NCBI GenBank assembly: GCA_013399305.1
Contig: VXAI01000035.1
Coordinates: forward strand, 3,754,696-3,818,695
From: Rostratula benghalensis
Lineage: Eukaryota; Chordata; Aves; Charadriiformes; Rostratulidae
Direction: 5' to 3'
Length of the DNA: 64,000 nt
Shown here: positions 36,401-48,400 of the stretch, in pieces
Position numbering within the stretch: position 1 is the first letter of the stretch
How the letters are laid out: every line of letters begins with the position of its first letter
Notes under the pieces: model-generated
What the model was told of the DNA's origin: nothing
The model's database searches: none
What the model saw: the letters and a program-made list of their open reading frames with translations, nothing else
Translations under genes and position numbers: made by a program

Positions 36401-39400
36401 CCTGCAGGCCTCCTTTTGGGTACTGGAAGGCTGCTGTAGGGTCTTCTGTTCTTCAGGCTGAAGAGCCCCAACTCTCTCCACCTATCCCCAAAGGGGAGAG
36501 ATGCTCCCTCTGATCATCTTTGTGGCCCTCCTCTGGACTTTCTCCAACAGGTCCCTTTCTGTTTTAAAAGATCTATATCTAGGGCAGGGTCTGTATCTGT
36601 CAGACAAAACTATTCTGTGGTATGGAGACTGGAAAGAAGAGGGAACAGGTGATGGGCCCCGGAGAAAGATCCTCTCCCACTTCATTCATTGCAAAAACCT
36701 TTAACTGTGCTTTTGCCTGGTCCTGCTTTTAACTCTTAAGATAATTCATTTAAACATCACTTTTAGATTCTTGAAATTTGAAAAATACCTCCCATCTGTA
36801 TTTCATGAAAAGGAACGAATTCCCCACCTGGTTTAAATATAAAATCAGTGTATGTAGAATTCTGGTTCTAAGTAATTTGATATTACTTATTGATAGCCAC
36901 AGATTATTTTAAACTTGCGAGTTTAATGTTTGTGCTGTCTAAAATACCACAGTTCATAGTTATTCGTAAGACCCTCACTCCCTCTGGCTGAGGGTCACTG
37001 TAAGATCTGCTTAATTGCTTTTTAATGGGTAGTATTATAATTGAATACTTTGAGCAGTGTCATCAATTTTGTTGCTGCATCAGGTTATTAAGAAATGGTA
37101 GTTCTTGTTTTTCCCCCCTCACTTTGTTTTGCATTCATAAAAGATAGTCACATTGAGTCAGAACTGACTAATCTATTTAAGTTACTGTTCCCTTGAGGAA
37201 AAGCTCTGAATTTCACAGTCTGCTTCAGAATGTTCTTTAGGCACTTAAATAATTTCGATCTGTTTGTAGAATACTGCAAAATTTCTGCTTTGTCCAAACT
37301 CTTAATGAATTTGGTAACCTTTTATGAGCCTGATTGCTTTGTAACCTATGTCTGTGGAAAACAGCAAAATAGTTGGTTTTAATATATTTTGATTCTGGAA
37401 GCTTGCTGCTGAAACAAATACTACAAAAAAAGAGTGTTGTTTAGTTTGAACCTTTTAAATCGGCATTCATTGGTCCAGCATTATGTTGTATTCCTGTCTT
37501 CCTGTTCCTTTAAAAGACCAGGATTCTGGTCTTTTGTTTATTGATAAATCCTCTGCTGTTGGATGGTGGGGTCATAGGGTACTTGTGATTGGAAATTACT
37601 TCTGGATATTGGTCCCATCAAAAGCAGGTCCAGTTACATCAGGTCGTGCAGGGCTTAATAAATTTTTAAATGGACTATTTCAATTCCTGGATATGTGACT
37701 ACAGAATCATTGAATTTTCTAGGTTGAAAGGGACCTTTAAGATCATCTAGTCCAACCATCAATATCTCTATACAATATCTCTAATCTAATCTCTCTCTGT
37801 TTCTCTATATATACTGCCCATCCACAGGAAGGGTCAGAAGGATGATCTGGGGAACTACAGGCCTGTCAGTCTGACCTGGGTGCCTGGGAAGGTCATGGAA
37901 CAGATCATCCTGAGTGCCATTTTGCAGTGCATGAAGGACATCCAGGTGATCAGGCACAGCCAGCACAGATTCATGAGAGGCAGGTCCTGCTTAACAAACC
38001 TGGTCTCCTTCTATGACAAAACGACCTGCTTGGTGGATGAGGGAAAGGCTGTGGATGTTGTTTACCTGGACTTTAGTAGGCCTTTGGTACAGTCTCCCAC
38101 AGTATCCTTCTGGAGAAACCAGCTGCCCGTGGCTTGGATGGGAGTATTTCCTGCTGGGTTAAAAACTGGCACGGTTTAGTGATGGGTTGGTTTTTCTTAT
38201 CAGAGTTAGGTTGATGGTTGGACTAGATGATCTTAAAGGTCCCTTCCAACCTAGACAATTCTATGATTCTAAGCTAATATCTCTATACAAAACGTATAAA
38301 TCACAAATAACTAAAATTGGCTTATAATTTCCTAGAATCAGGTGTGGGCCTGGTAGTTGTCTGAATATTGTCATCAAAAGAATAACTATGTTCATGCTTC
38401 TATTCCTCTGTTCCAAGTTTGTGCACTGTTACATTAGAGTTTGTATATGGGTAACACTGAGACACACCTAAAATTCTTGGCTTAGGGAAAACAAAATTTG
38501 GTATAAATTACTTATAATTTTCTACTTAAACTGAGTTTCACGCTTTAAATAGTGGTAGCCTTAGAATAGGTAAGTACCTGTTGAAGCTGTGGTTCCCAGG
38601 ATGCAGTGACAGTTGTGGATGTACAGTGTGAGGACAGCATGAGCGTGGAGTGCTCCTTCCCTGGCATCACTCTCAGAAGCAGGTTATTGGGAGATGAAGA
38701 AATTTTCATAGCCAGACACAATATCTTTATATTTAATAACCCTTGAGTAGATTTACTGCACCTGTTCCTAAAGTTTTTTCAAGGGCAATACATCGTTTTA
38801 ATTACTGTCTATATTGGTCACTCTGGCTGGTTTTGATGATCAAATGATCCCTGTTCAAAAAGACAAAAAAAATTTAATATCTCTGAATGTTTACTTAACC
38901 ACAGAGACCTGATCCTTTCTCAAAGGGGACTGACACTGGGGAAGAACAGCCTGGAACAGATCTTGCCTTAATAATTTGTTCTTTTATTTTATTTTTTTTT
39001 TAATAGTCACAGCCTTCCTCCCATGAAATTCTAAAGCAGATGGTTGTTCCTTTTTCTTACTTTCTTTTCAGAATCTACTTATAGATGTCTTGTAAGAACA
39101 TGGATATTTAATATTTATGCAATATCTACATGTGCACTGCTACCATTTGCTGTCTACATAATTTTAGTCTTCCATCTTGCTTAACAAACAGTGTCCAGAC
39201 TCTTTATTTTTACAGTGTAGTTAATAGAGGTCTTTTCATCAAAAAAGTACATAATGCTGCTGCTGTTTTTTCTTACGGATATGCCCCTTAAATGTCATCA
39301 AGTTTACAAAACTGGGGACAAGAACAAGCAAGTTATTCAGTTTTAAAGAAAATAGCTTGGAGCTTCCATCATATTTAACCCCTCTAACAAGGCTTAGAAA

Positions 39401-42400
39401 AAGTTGGAGCTGATTTAATCCTCTGAGACATGAGCTTTGACAGAAAACGTGTGGAAATGCCATGCTGTGCCTGTATTTCTTCACAGCTGAAGCAGCTTCC
39501 TTTTCTCAGAGTGAAGAGAATCCTGTTGCACCAGCAGATCTTTATTAGTGTTGGTTCTGTTGTATAAAAACCTGTATGTGCTCTCTGCATCTTACAGGTG
39601 CAAAATAAAAGGATGTTTTTTGTCTTTCAACCAGCTTTACCTGCTGATCGACAGGAATGAAGTGTATGTTGCTGAAGAGTAAGTGGGGGGGAAGCCAATC
39701 CAGAAAAACCCAAGCAAAACCAAACCTCATGCTTTTTCCTGGAGGTTTATTAGTTGAACATGACCAAGAGCTATGTGTGACTGCAAAAACCACAATGATG
39801 ATAAATGAGACATGTTGTTAGAAAGAAACCACTGATTATTGCTGTGCACAGTGGATAAACTGATTTAAAAACTGATCTGGTAAGAAGCTTTGCTTTCAGT
39901 GTAATTTGATACAGCCTTATGGGTAGTTGCTGCAGTTTACAGATACCTGGGACCCTTTCCTTGTCTGCTTTTTTGGCTATTATTTATGCAATATTTTTCT
40001 CTGAATAGATGATAAATCTTATTACAATATCATAGGAAGTTAGCTGAGTTCAGCAGAAATGCTCTGTGACTTTTTATAGCCTTAGCTGTTAATGGAAATT
40101 GTAAGAAATCATGCTTATATATTCATAGAAAAAGCATAGCATTTAAAATTAGATGATACAGAGATGTGTGTTTCTTGAGGACTTAAGGTGCATTTTCTAT
40201 GTCAATTTGTAAAAATGATGTTGGTAGGATGATGACTGTCCATAGTTCAGTTGTAGTATTAGGCTTCGTCCTCCTGGAGCACAGGGAACCTATGAGCTCC
40301 TAAATGTAAGGGTTCTCTTCTTCATCAGGGACCAGACACTAATTCCCCGAGTATACTGGCCAAGAGGCCAAGTATATCTGACATAAAAGAATGGATATTG
40401 GAAATTGTGATAGTAGAAATCCATTAATCCCTACTGATAACAGCAGATAATGGAGAATAATGGGATGCTACAAGCTGCCTCGAATCTCATTGTTAAGCCT
40501 GACAAATATCTACCTGTGAACACAATCAAAAATCATCAAAGACCAGATATAGAATTAGTCTCTTAAGGTCTTTTTTCTCTCTAGACTTTTTTAATTCTTT
40601 CTGATTCCTTGTTAAAGTCCTTCCTGTGCTATTCCACCTTATCTGCCTGCTGCTGGGCTAGGATTAAAAGTCTGAAGCTAGGTTGGATTCTGACACCTTT
40701 ATGCCCATGGCTTCTAACAATAATCAGAACAAAAGTTTTATCAGCTGAGTAGCAAAATGTGTAAGCCATCTTCACCAGCCCACATGGTACTTCTTTTTCT
40801 GCCCCTCAAATCTGAAAAATCCTAGCAATGAGATGATTTTAAAAGACTTTTGGGGTGGTATAAAGCAGTCTGAAACAAGTTGTTTTCTAGATACTGCTGA
40901 AGAGAGCCTTATTTGCTTTCCAAGTTTTCCCCTCCTCCTGACTTAGATATAGTTTCAAAGTTTGTATAAACTTCTCTGGCATCAGATGTGCTGGAAAGGC
41001 ATTAAATTTTTTTGCAACATAGAATGGAGCAATGCTGTAACGGGCTGAGAAGACAATTTTGTCAGAAGTGGGGTTTTGAACTTGTAACTGGGGTATGTTG
41101 TGGCTGTTTTAAAAATAATGTGTTTTAATATGAGAGAAAGCATTAGTGTATTTTTAGAGGTAGTAACTCTTTCATTTCCAATAAGACCAATCTGAGGGTG
41201 GTGAGGCACTGGAACAGGTTGCCCATGGAAGTTGTGGATGCTCTGTCCCTGGAGGTGTTCAAGGCCAGGCTGGATGGGGCTTTGAGCAACCTGGTCCTAA
41301 AAGGGGCCTACAAGAGGGGTGGGGAGGGACTCTTTGTCAGGAAGCGTAGTGACAGGACAAGGGGTAACGGCCTTAAATTGGAAGAGGGAAGATCTAGATT
41401 AGATACCAGAAAGAAATTCTTTCCTGTGAGGGTGGTGAGGCACTGGAACAGGTTGCCCAGAGAAGTTGTGGATGCTCCATCCCTGGAGGTGTTCAAGGCC
41501 ATGCTGGATGGGGCTTTGAGCAACCTGCTCTGGTGGGAGGTTGGAACTAGACAGTCTTTAAGGTCCCTTCCAACCCAAACCTTTCCATGGTTCTATGACA
41601 TCTGAATACAGCTGGCAAGGTTTGTACTTGTACACCCATAAGTACTACTTGGCTTATTCTGATGATGGGGACAAGGTGGGCTGATATTTAACTGCATAAA
41701 CCTTACTCAGAAAAAATACTTCCCTGTCTGCCTGAAGATTGTTTGAATTTTTGGGTAGCCGTTTCTGCGGTTCCTTGGCATGTGAAGACTCTGAAGGGGG
41801 TGGATGGTATTTGTACGGGTGACCTCGGCGCGGGTTGTCTGGAAGGCATAGGTCTGATGGAAGCACGTGAGCTGTTGAGTAGCCCTTTGCTCTGACTTCA
41901 GCAATTCCTGACCACGTCAGGGTCACAGCATGGGGTGGGTGCACGTGCAGCTCTGCACTGCAGGTTTATAGCTTTGTGCTGGCTGGCCTGATACTTCTGG
42001 GAAACAGATTTTTCTGTGAACGTGCTGTCTGGCTGCCTTGTCTGGGCCGAGTGAGCTCCATGTGTGTGAAAGCCCTGCACTCGCTGTGTGCTTGCACCAT
42101 TACTGAGCCTGGGCCATGTGGTTTGTTCCCCGTGCATTCCACCTGGGAGATCATCACACACATATGGGAGTTTGAGCTTAAGTTTGTGATTATTTTTTCA
42201 CTTAGATACATTTTTTTTATGTTTTGCAGGTACTTTAATGACAATATTGTGTATTAGGAATATTCACTGAATGGAGAACATTTTGTGCCATATTTTAAAG
42301 CAAGCTAATAATTCCTGAAACTTATTTTCTGGTTTATTTTTGTTGCTCTGTGTGCTTGACTCAAAACTTGTTTTCTCTTTTTCAGGCAGCTATAAATGGT

Positions 42401-45400
42401 GTAATACCACAAGAAAACGGCATTCTACAAAGGTAAGCAGAGAAGAGGAGCAGTATGCATGGAGAATGATGCTGGATGATAGTTACATTTTTTGTTCCTG
42501 AATCCAAAGCTGATGATGCAATTCTCCTTTTCAAGCACTTTCTGGAGCCACAAATTCTATTCCTGGCAAAGCGGATTTAATGTGTGCTTTTTTCCCATAG
42601 TGTGGGAGGACCTGCTTGAAAACCTATTCAAATTAATTATTTTTTATTCTAAATTCATTAGTTGTTGGACCATTCTGTGCAGGGCTGTCTCTTTACTAAG
42701 TCTGGATTTTGGTATCCTTTCTCGGATGTCAGGACTTGGGTGTGGTGGTTTTTGTTGGTGGTTTTTTTTTTTTTTCCTCCAAAGATCTAAAGATTTGCAA
42801 GGCGAATCCACAGATGTTCCTGGCTAAGTATTTTCTTTTTCCTTATGCATTTTTAAAGATATTGATATTCTATGTTTTCCTGACCCTAGATAAAAATGTT
42901 TGTATTTTTGTAGTTGTCTCTTTTTTTAAATTGAATTGCAGGCAGCAGATACTGTGCTAGATAAAGTAAGGGTGCTCCCTTCTAAAAGTATAAAAGTAGC
43001 TTTACTGATTTTCTTTCAGCTTCTGAATTAAATTTTGGCTTGTATACTGATGCCTGGATATCTTGAAGTCACTGAAGCATGAGCTCCTAAGTGCTGATGA
43101 GACAATTGAAAACAGCAGAGCAGGAATTGAGCTACTTGAGAGAGCCAGTAAAATAGAAAATAGTCTTTGATTTTTTTTTTTAAATTTTTTTTTTTANNNN
43201 NNNNTGTACTATTCTAAAAACCTGATTTTAATGATGAGAAAGGATGCATAATATAGGTAAAGTGGTGTTATGACATCTCTGTCAATACTTATTAAGCTAT
43301 CATTAAATAGAGTCAGATTTTGATTTAGGACAAAACCTTATTTGTTCAGCAAAGTTACTAGATATTAATTTACCATAAGGCCTACCTAATCTATTTGAGA
43401 TCAAGTCTCAGTTGTGTAGAGCACTTTTTTTCTACCTACATTAGTAAGTCCTCAAAGCATTTAGATTCAAAATGCCAAAATGTTTGGAACCATTTGCACA
43501 GAGGGAAGGAGCTGGGGAGTAGTTGTGCCTGGCTTGAATAGCAAGCTGGTCCAGTGTCCACTTACAGCTTGCTTCCATGCTAATTTATTAGTTTTTAGAA
43601 ATGATTAGACAATCAGATATATCTCAAATAGGTGTGGGGTTTTTTTCCTTCCAATGGAAGTACTTTAAAAGAAGGCTCAGAAGACTTAGAAACCCTAGTT
43701 ACTAGTGGTTTTCAGATGTGGCTTATTTTACTGATGTGAGGCTTTTTATGTTCCATTAGAGGTTGCCAGTCAGATCTGTAGGATTCCTTTGGTGGTGGAA
43801 TCTAATAGAACTAACACAGCTTGCCTTGAAGTAAGTCAAGTTATTGAAGCAGAAAAAATAAAGTTCTGTTTTAGAATTCAGTCGCGTTGTTTAAAAATAC
43901 AAATAATAAAAATAATATCCAGCCCTGAGAATCAGGGTATTCATTGCCTCTTGGGTCTATTAACAAAATGGTTATAGTACTTAATTCACAGCTTGCTGTC
44001 AGATTTAAGACAATAACATATCACTTGGTTTTTATACTTTTTAAAATTCTGAATTCTGAATATAAGAGTGTTTCCTGTACTCTTTAGACTTCTGAAGTGG
44101 GTCTTTGACCTTTGAGCATGGGTCTTTGGGTCTTTATAGCTGGGAATTCATCCTTCTGAGCCTGCTGATATGAAAAGGGAAGGACCCCCTTGTTTTACGA
44201 GCATGACATGGTTTTCTTTTTCAAATTTAGAAGGCTCAATGATGGGATTTGCAATAGCTGTGTATAATTTCTGCACTTCTGTGACATGCATGCCATCCAC
44301 TTCTATGCTTTTTTAAGTTTGGTCTTCCTCTAGATGACAAATTTGACTTGCTAGAAGAAACGTTTCCTTTGAGAGATCTTGTAGTACCTTCAAGAAGGGC
44401 AGAATACATTTTTCAAACCAGTTTCAAACTGGTTTTCAAACCAGTTAAGGATGGAAATGAAACTTACATCTCGGCGTGTCCTAAATCCTTCTTTGCTCAG
44501 CTTCCATTCTTTCAGTGCATACATTTTATTAGCTTGCTTCCTCCACCATAATAACCTGTACCTGCCCAGGGCAGACAGTCTTCCCAATAAGAACATCTAC
44601 AAGGTAAAGCTCTAGGCTGACCTTGTGAAGTTTCTTGCCTTCCACATTTAATTTCTGTATATTACAGCTTTTTATTGTCCTGGAGTAATGTTCCTTAAAT
44701 TTCATGTTTTGTTACCCTTGTTCCTAATCCCAGTTACATGCTTCTTATGGAGAAGGCTCACTGAGGGAGATGAAATGCTTCTGGGTAGTGAGGGTTTCCC
44801 AATTTATTCTGACCTGTAATGCTCTGTGTACCCTTGAGCCAAGTATGGAGACCTCCTTACATGAATGTCCAGGAGGCTTGAAGGATTTTTGAACTTAAAG
44901 GCAAGCTAGAATTCAGCATTGCATTACTGTTATACTTCTAGGTATTTTTTGCAATACATACCTCATTACCTTAATTTATTTACCCTAAGTACATTACTAT
45001 TTTAATATCTGACTTGTTTTTCATTAAGTTGATATTGGAAAATACCAATCCACATGCAGAATTTTCAGCTTTATTACTTATTTTCATTTCCATTTCATAC
45101 TAGCCCAGTGATGGAGAAAGCTGGTCGTTGCCATGGTGCTAATTTTCATATGGTCACAGCACTCCTGGAACAGAAAATAATGCTGCTTCTTAAGATAATT
45201 CTGATATTTATTATATAATGAACTTTAGACTGGAATAATGGCTTAAATGCTTGTCAGCTAAGCTTTTCTCCTGTAGCTTCTGCGTCACTGAAATGCTAGT
45301 ATTAGTGATGTGATGTTATTTTTCTAATTATTAATGAAACTGTTTTTGGATATGACAGTGTAGTTTATTCAAGAGGTGTGTGCTGTGAATCACAGTGAGT

Positions 45401-48400
45401 AATACTGTTCATTTTGCTTTGCTAACTTTTATTTGAACATATCAAGCTGTACCATTTAAGCCTTCTTATCTGCATATTTTTCAGTGAGTATGGTGGAGAG
45501 ACTTTACATGGACCAGCGTATGGCCCCACAAGTCATTCTACAGCAGCTTCCTCAACTCCTTCCTCATCTTCAGCATTTCGCCACGTAGTGCCATCCAGAC
45601 AAATAGTGGAAAGACAACCTCGGATGCTTGACTTCAGGGTTGAGTACAGAGACAGAAATGTGGATGTAGTACTTGAAGACAGCTCCACAGTTGGTAAGGA
45701 TTTGTCAAAATGAAATGAAAACTGTTGTGGTAAAACTGTTACAACAAAAGCAAACAAAAAAGACCTAACCCCAAAAGTAAAAAAAAACCCCAAACCCCGA
45801 AACACCCCAAAACTAAACAATCAATCAAACAAAAAACCCTGAATAAACAAACAAAAAACCCCACAAAACCCAAACAGAACAAAAGGTAGAGAAAACAAAA
45901 CCCTCCCCCAACATCACCCCTCAACCCCCGAAAATGCAGCCCTGACAAAAAAAAAAAGCAAAATTTCATTCATTCATTGTAAAGGTTTGTGATCTACCAA
46001 ATATTTATTTGGGAATCTAGTCTTCTTAAGAACTTGCTTCAGGAACAAAATGAAGATTACTGATTAAGTTGAGGCTTGAAAATGTAATTTGGGCTAGAAT
46101 TAGTGTAGATGCAATCAACTAATAAGTGGATGATCTTTGTATTTCCTTTTCAAATCTCGATGGCATCTCTTTCTGTGCAGGATTAGTGACAAGATTTAGA
46201 GGAGAGTTTTTTTCCAGTGTGAAAAGCATCACTACATTCTTCTTTTTTCAATTTTTATTTGACTCTTTTGTGCAAATTAAGATTTCTCTTATCAGTTTTA
46301 TTGTCGTTATTGTAAAACAGATGCATTTTGTAACGTTAGAAATATGCCATTGTTAGTACTGCAGAGCGTGTTTTTGCATTCCCTAAACTGTGAGTTAATT
46401 TACTTCTGCTAAGGAAGACTTTTTTTTTTTTAAACTTTTGAGTGAAGATTCTGTACAGCTCACGCTAAGGAACTACATAAAGCAATAGTTGATCGAACAA
46501 TTTTCAGCGCAGCAGCCTTATGTCTGTGATGAAATTTTGAAATGGAAAACTTTTGGTCCTGGTTTGTCTGTTTGGCATTCGATTTGGTATTTGGCTGGTG
46601 CCACCTAGTGGTGATGAGTGTGAATTCCTGATTAGGCTTTCACAGAATCACAGAATCTTTGATGGATTCCACAGCATTGCACAGAGTGGCCTCCATGCAA
46701 AGCCTGGCCAAAGATATAAAAGCCTGATCAAATCAGAATTTTTCAGCCTTAGTGTTTTATTTTTTTCTTATTAACTTTAATGTATGAATGATTAAGCTGT
46801 AGGGCAGAAGCAGTTAGTGTAGAATTCTTGTCTGTATCTTGGTATATAAAGATTGAGGGCAGCCTTGTGTTTAAAGCCCTGAGAGAAGTACAATAGTAGC
46901 CTTTGAGAGAAGGCAAATAGTAGAATTTCAACCGTGAACTTCAGGAAAGAAGATTTTTGGCTTTTTCAGGGATCTGCTTGGCACGTTCCCATGAGAGACT
47001 TCCCTGAGGGCAAAGGGGCCCAGGAGAGCTGGTTGATCTTTAGGGACAAGATCTTGAAAGGATGAGAGCAGTCTCTTCCAATGTGCAGAAAGAGGAGCAA
47101 GCATGGCAGAAGGCCAGCACAGAAGAACAAAGAGTTTATGACTAAGCTAAATGCAAAAAGAAAGTACACACAAGGTGGAAGGTAGTGATGAGATGTTGCC
47201 AGCGCTGGTTTGGAGTTAAGGTCAGGCCAGGTGGATCTAAAACCACTGAGGGATTAGAAGGGGTTCTGTAAAGCCTGAAGGACTTCTGCATCAGCATGAA
47301 AAAAAAAGGGCTAAGGAAAAAATGTGAGCCCACTGGTCAATGGTGACTGCTGAACTTGGTCTGTGGGAAGATTCTGGAGAAATATTTCTGGAAGACCTTT
47401 TTGAGCACAGGAAGGAAAAGAAGGTGATTTGGAAGAACCAGCACGGATTTGTGAAGGGAAAATTGTGCCTAAACAACGCTATTTGCCTCTTATGATTTGA
47501 TGGTGGGCTCTGTGAACAAGGAGAAAATGGTGGATGTAATTTTGGCTTTAGTATGACCTTTGACATACTCTGCTCTAGTATTCTTACTGTCATATTGTTA
47601 AGAAAATGACTGGATAAGTGGACTAATAGGTAGGGTAGAGAATTGATGGGCCGTTGGGCTCAAAGTCTGGCTGGTGAGCAGTAACTAGTTTAGGGATGTC
47701 CCTCAGGGATTGATTCTGGGGCCAGTGTTGCTTAATGTCTTTATTAAAACCTGGTTGTTAAGGTGAGTGCTCTTGGCAAGTTCACAACGAATCCCAGCCC
47801 AGAGGAAGTGGCTGATATTCTAGAGGACGAGGCTGCTATTTAGAGGGCCCTGGACAGCCTGGAGAAAAGGGCTGACAGGAGTTCCATGAAGGCCAAAGAA
47901 AGCAAAGTTGAAGTCCTGCATCTGGGATATGGTAACTCAATGTTATCCTGTCTGATGACTGCCTGAGGGCTGACAAGCTAGAAAGGGACTTTGTGAAAAA
48001 AGAGATCCAGGGGTGCATCAGCAGTACATCCTTGCAACAAAGAAGGCCAGCCACATCCTGGACTGATAGCAAGAGTGTAGCCAGTGGATCCAGGGAAATA
48101 ATTATTCCTGTCTATTCAGCACTTGTGAGATTCCACCTTGGGTGCTGCATCCAATTTTGAGGACCCCAGTACAAGAAAGATGTAGACATTCTGTAATGAG
48201 GCCAGCAAGATAGTCGGGGGACGGGAGCATGTGGCAGCACAGGAGGAGAGGCACAGAGAGCTGGATTTGTTCATCCTGAGGAAGAGGAGAGGTAGAGACC
48301 TTGTGTCTGTTTGCAACTGCCTGCTGGGAGGACACAGAGAAGATGGGGTCCAAGTCTTCTTGGAAGTGCACAATAATTAGATGAGAGGCAGCGGACACAA

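Larger units (their letters stand above)
20703..42385 (+). other. FAF1 intron 2 (21,683 bp)
   Basis: The largest intron in the window, GTAAGT to TTTTCAG. It holds five CR1 loci, a 60-bp pyrimidine tract and palindromes, listed separately. The stretches between them (about 21.0-23.6, 24.7-26.6, 27.4-36.1 and 38.3-41.2 kb) are AT-rich unique sequence with no gene recognised. Confidence 0.9.
42433..45484 (+). other. FAF1 intron 3 (3,052 bp)
   Basis: GTAAGC to TTTTTCAG. AT-rich unique sequence with an 8-base unresolved gap and an inverted-repeat cluster at 44415-44446. No repeat element or gene was recognised. Confidence 0.9.

Noticed and set aside
45739..45969. Minus-strand frame rich in Phe, Leu and Gly resembling a membrane protein
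   Set aside because: It is the complement of an A/C-only low-complexity tract.
46639..46700. CACAGAATCACAGAATC resembling a CR1 tail repeat
   Set aside because: Only about 17 bp fit. The following sequence does not continue as CR1, so it is too short to call.
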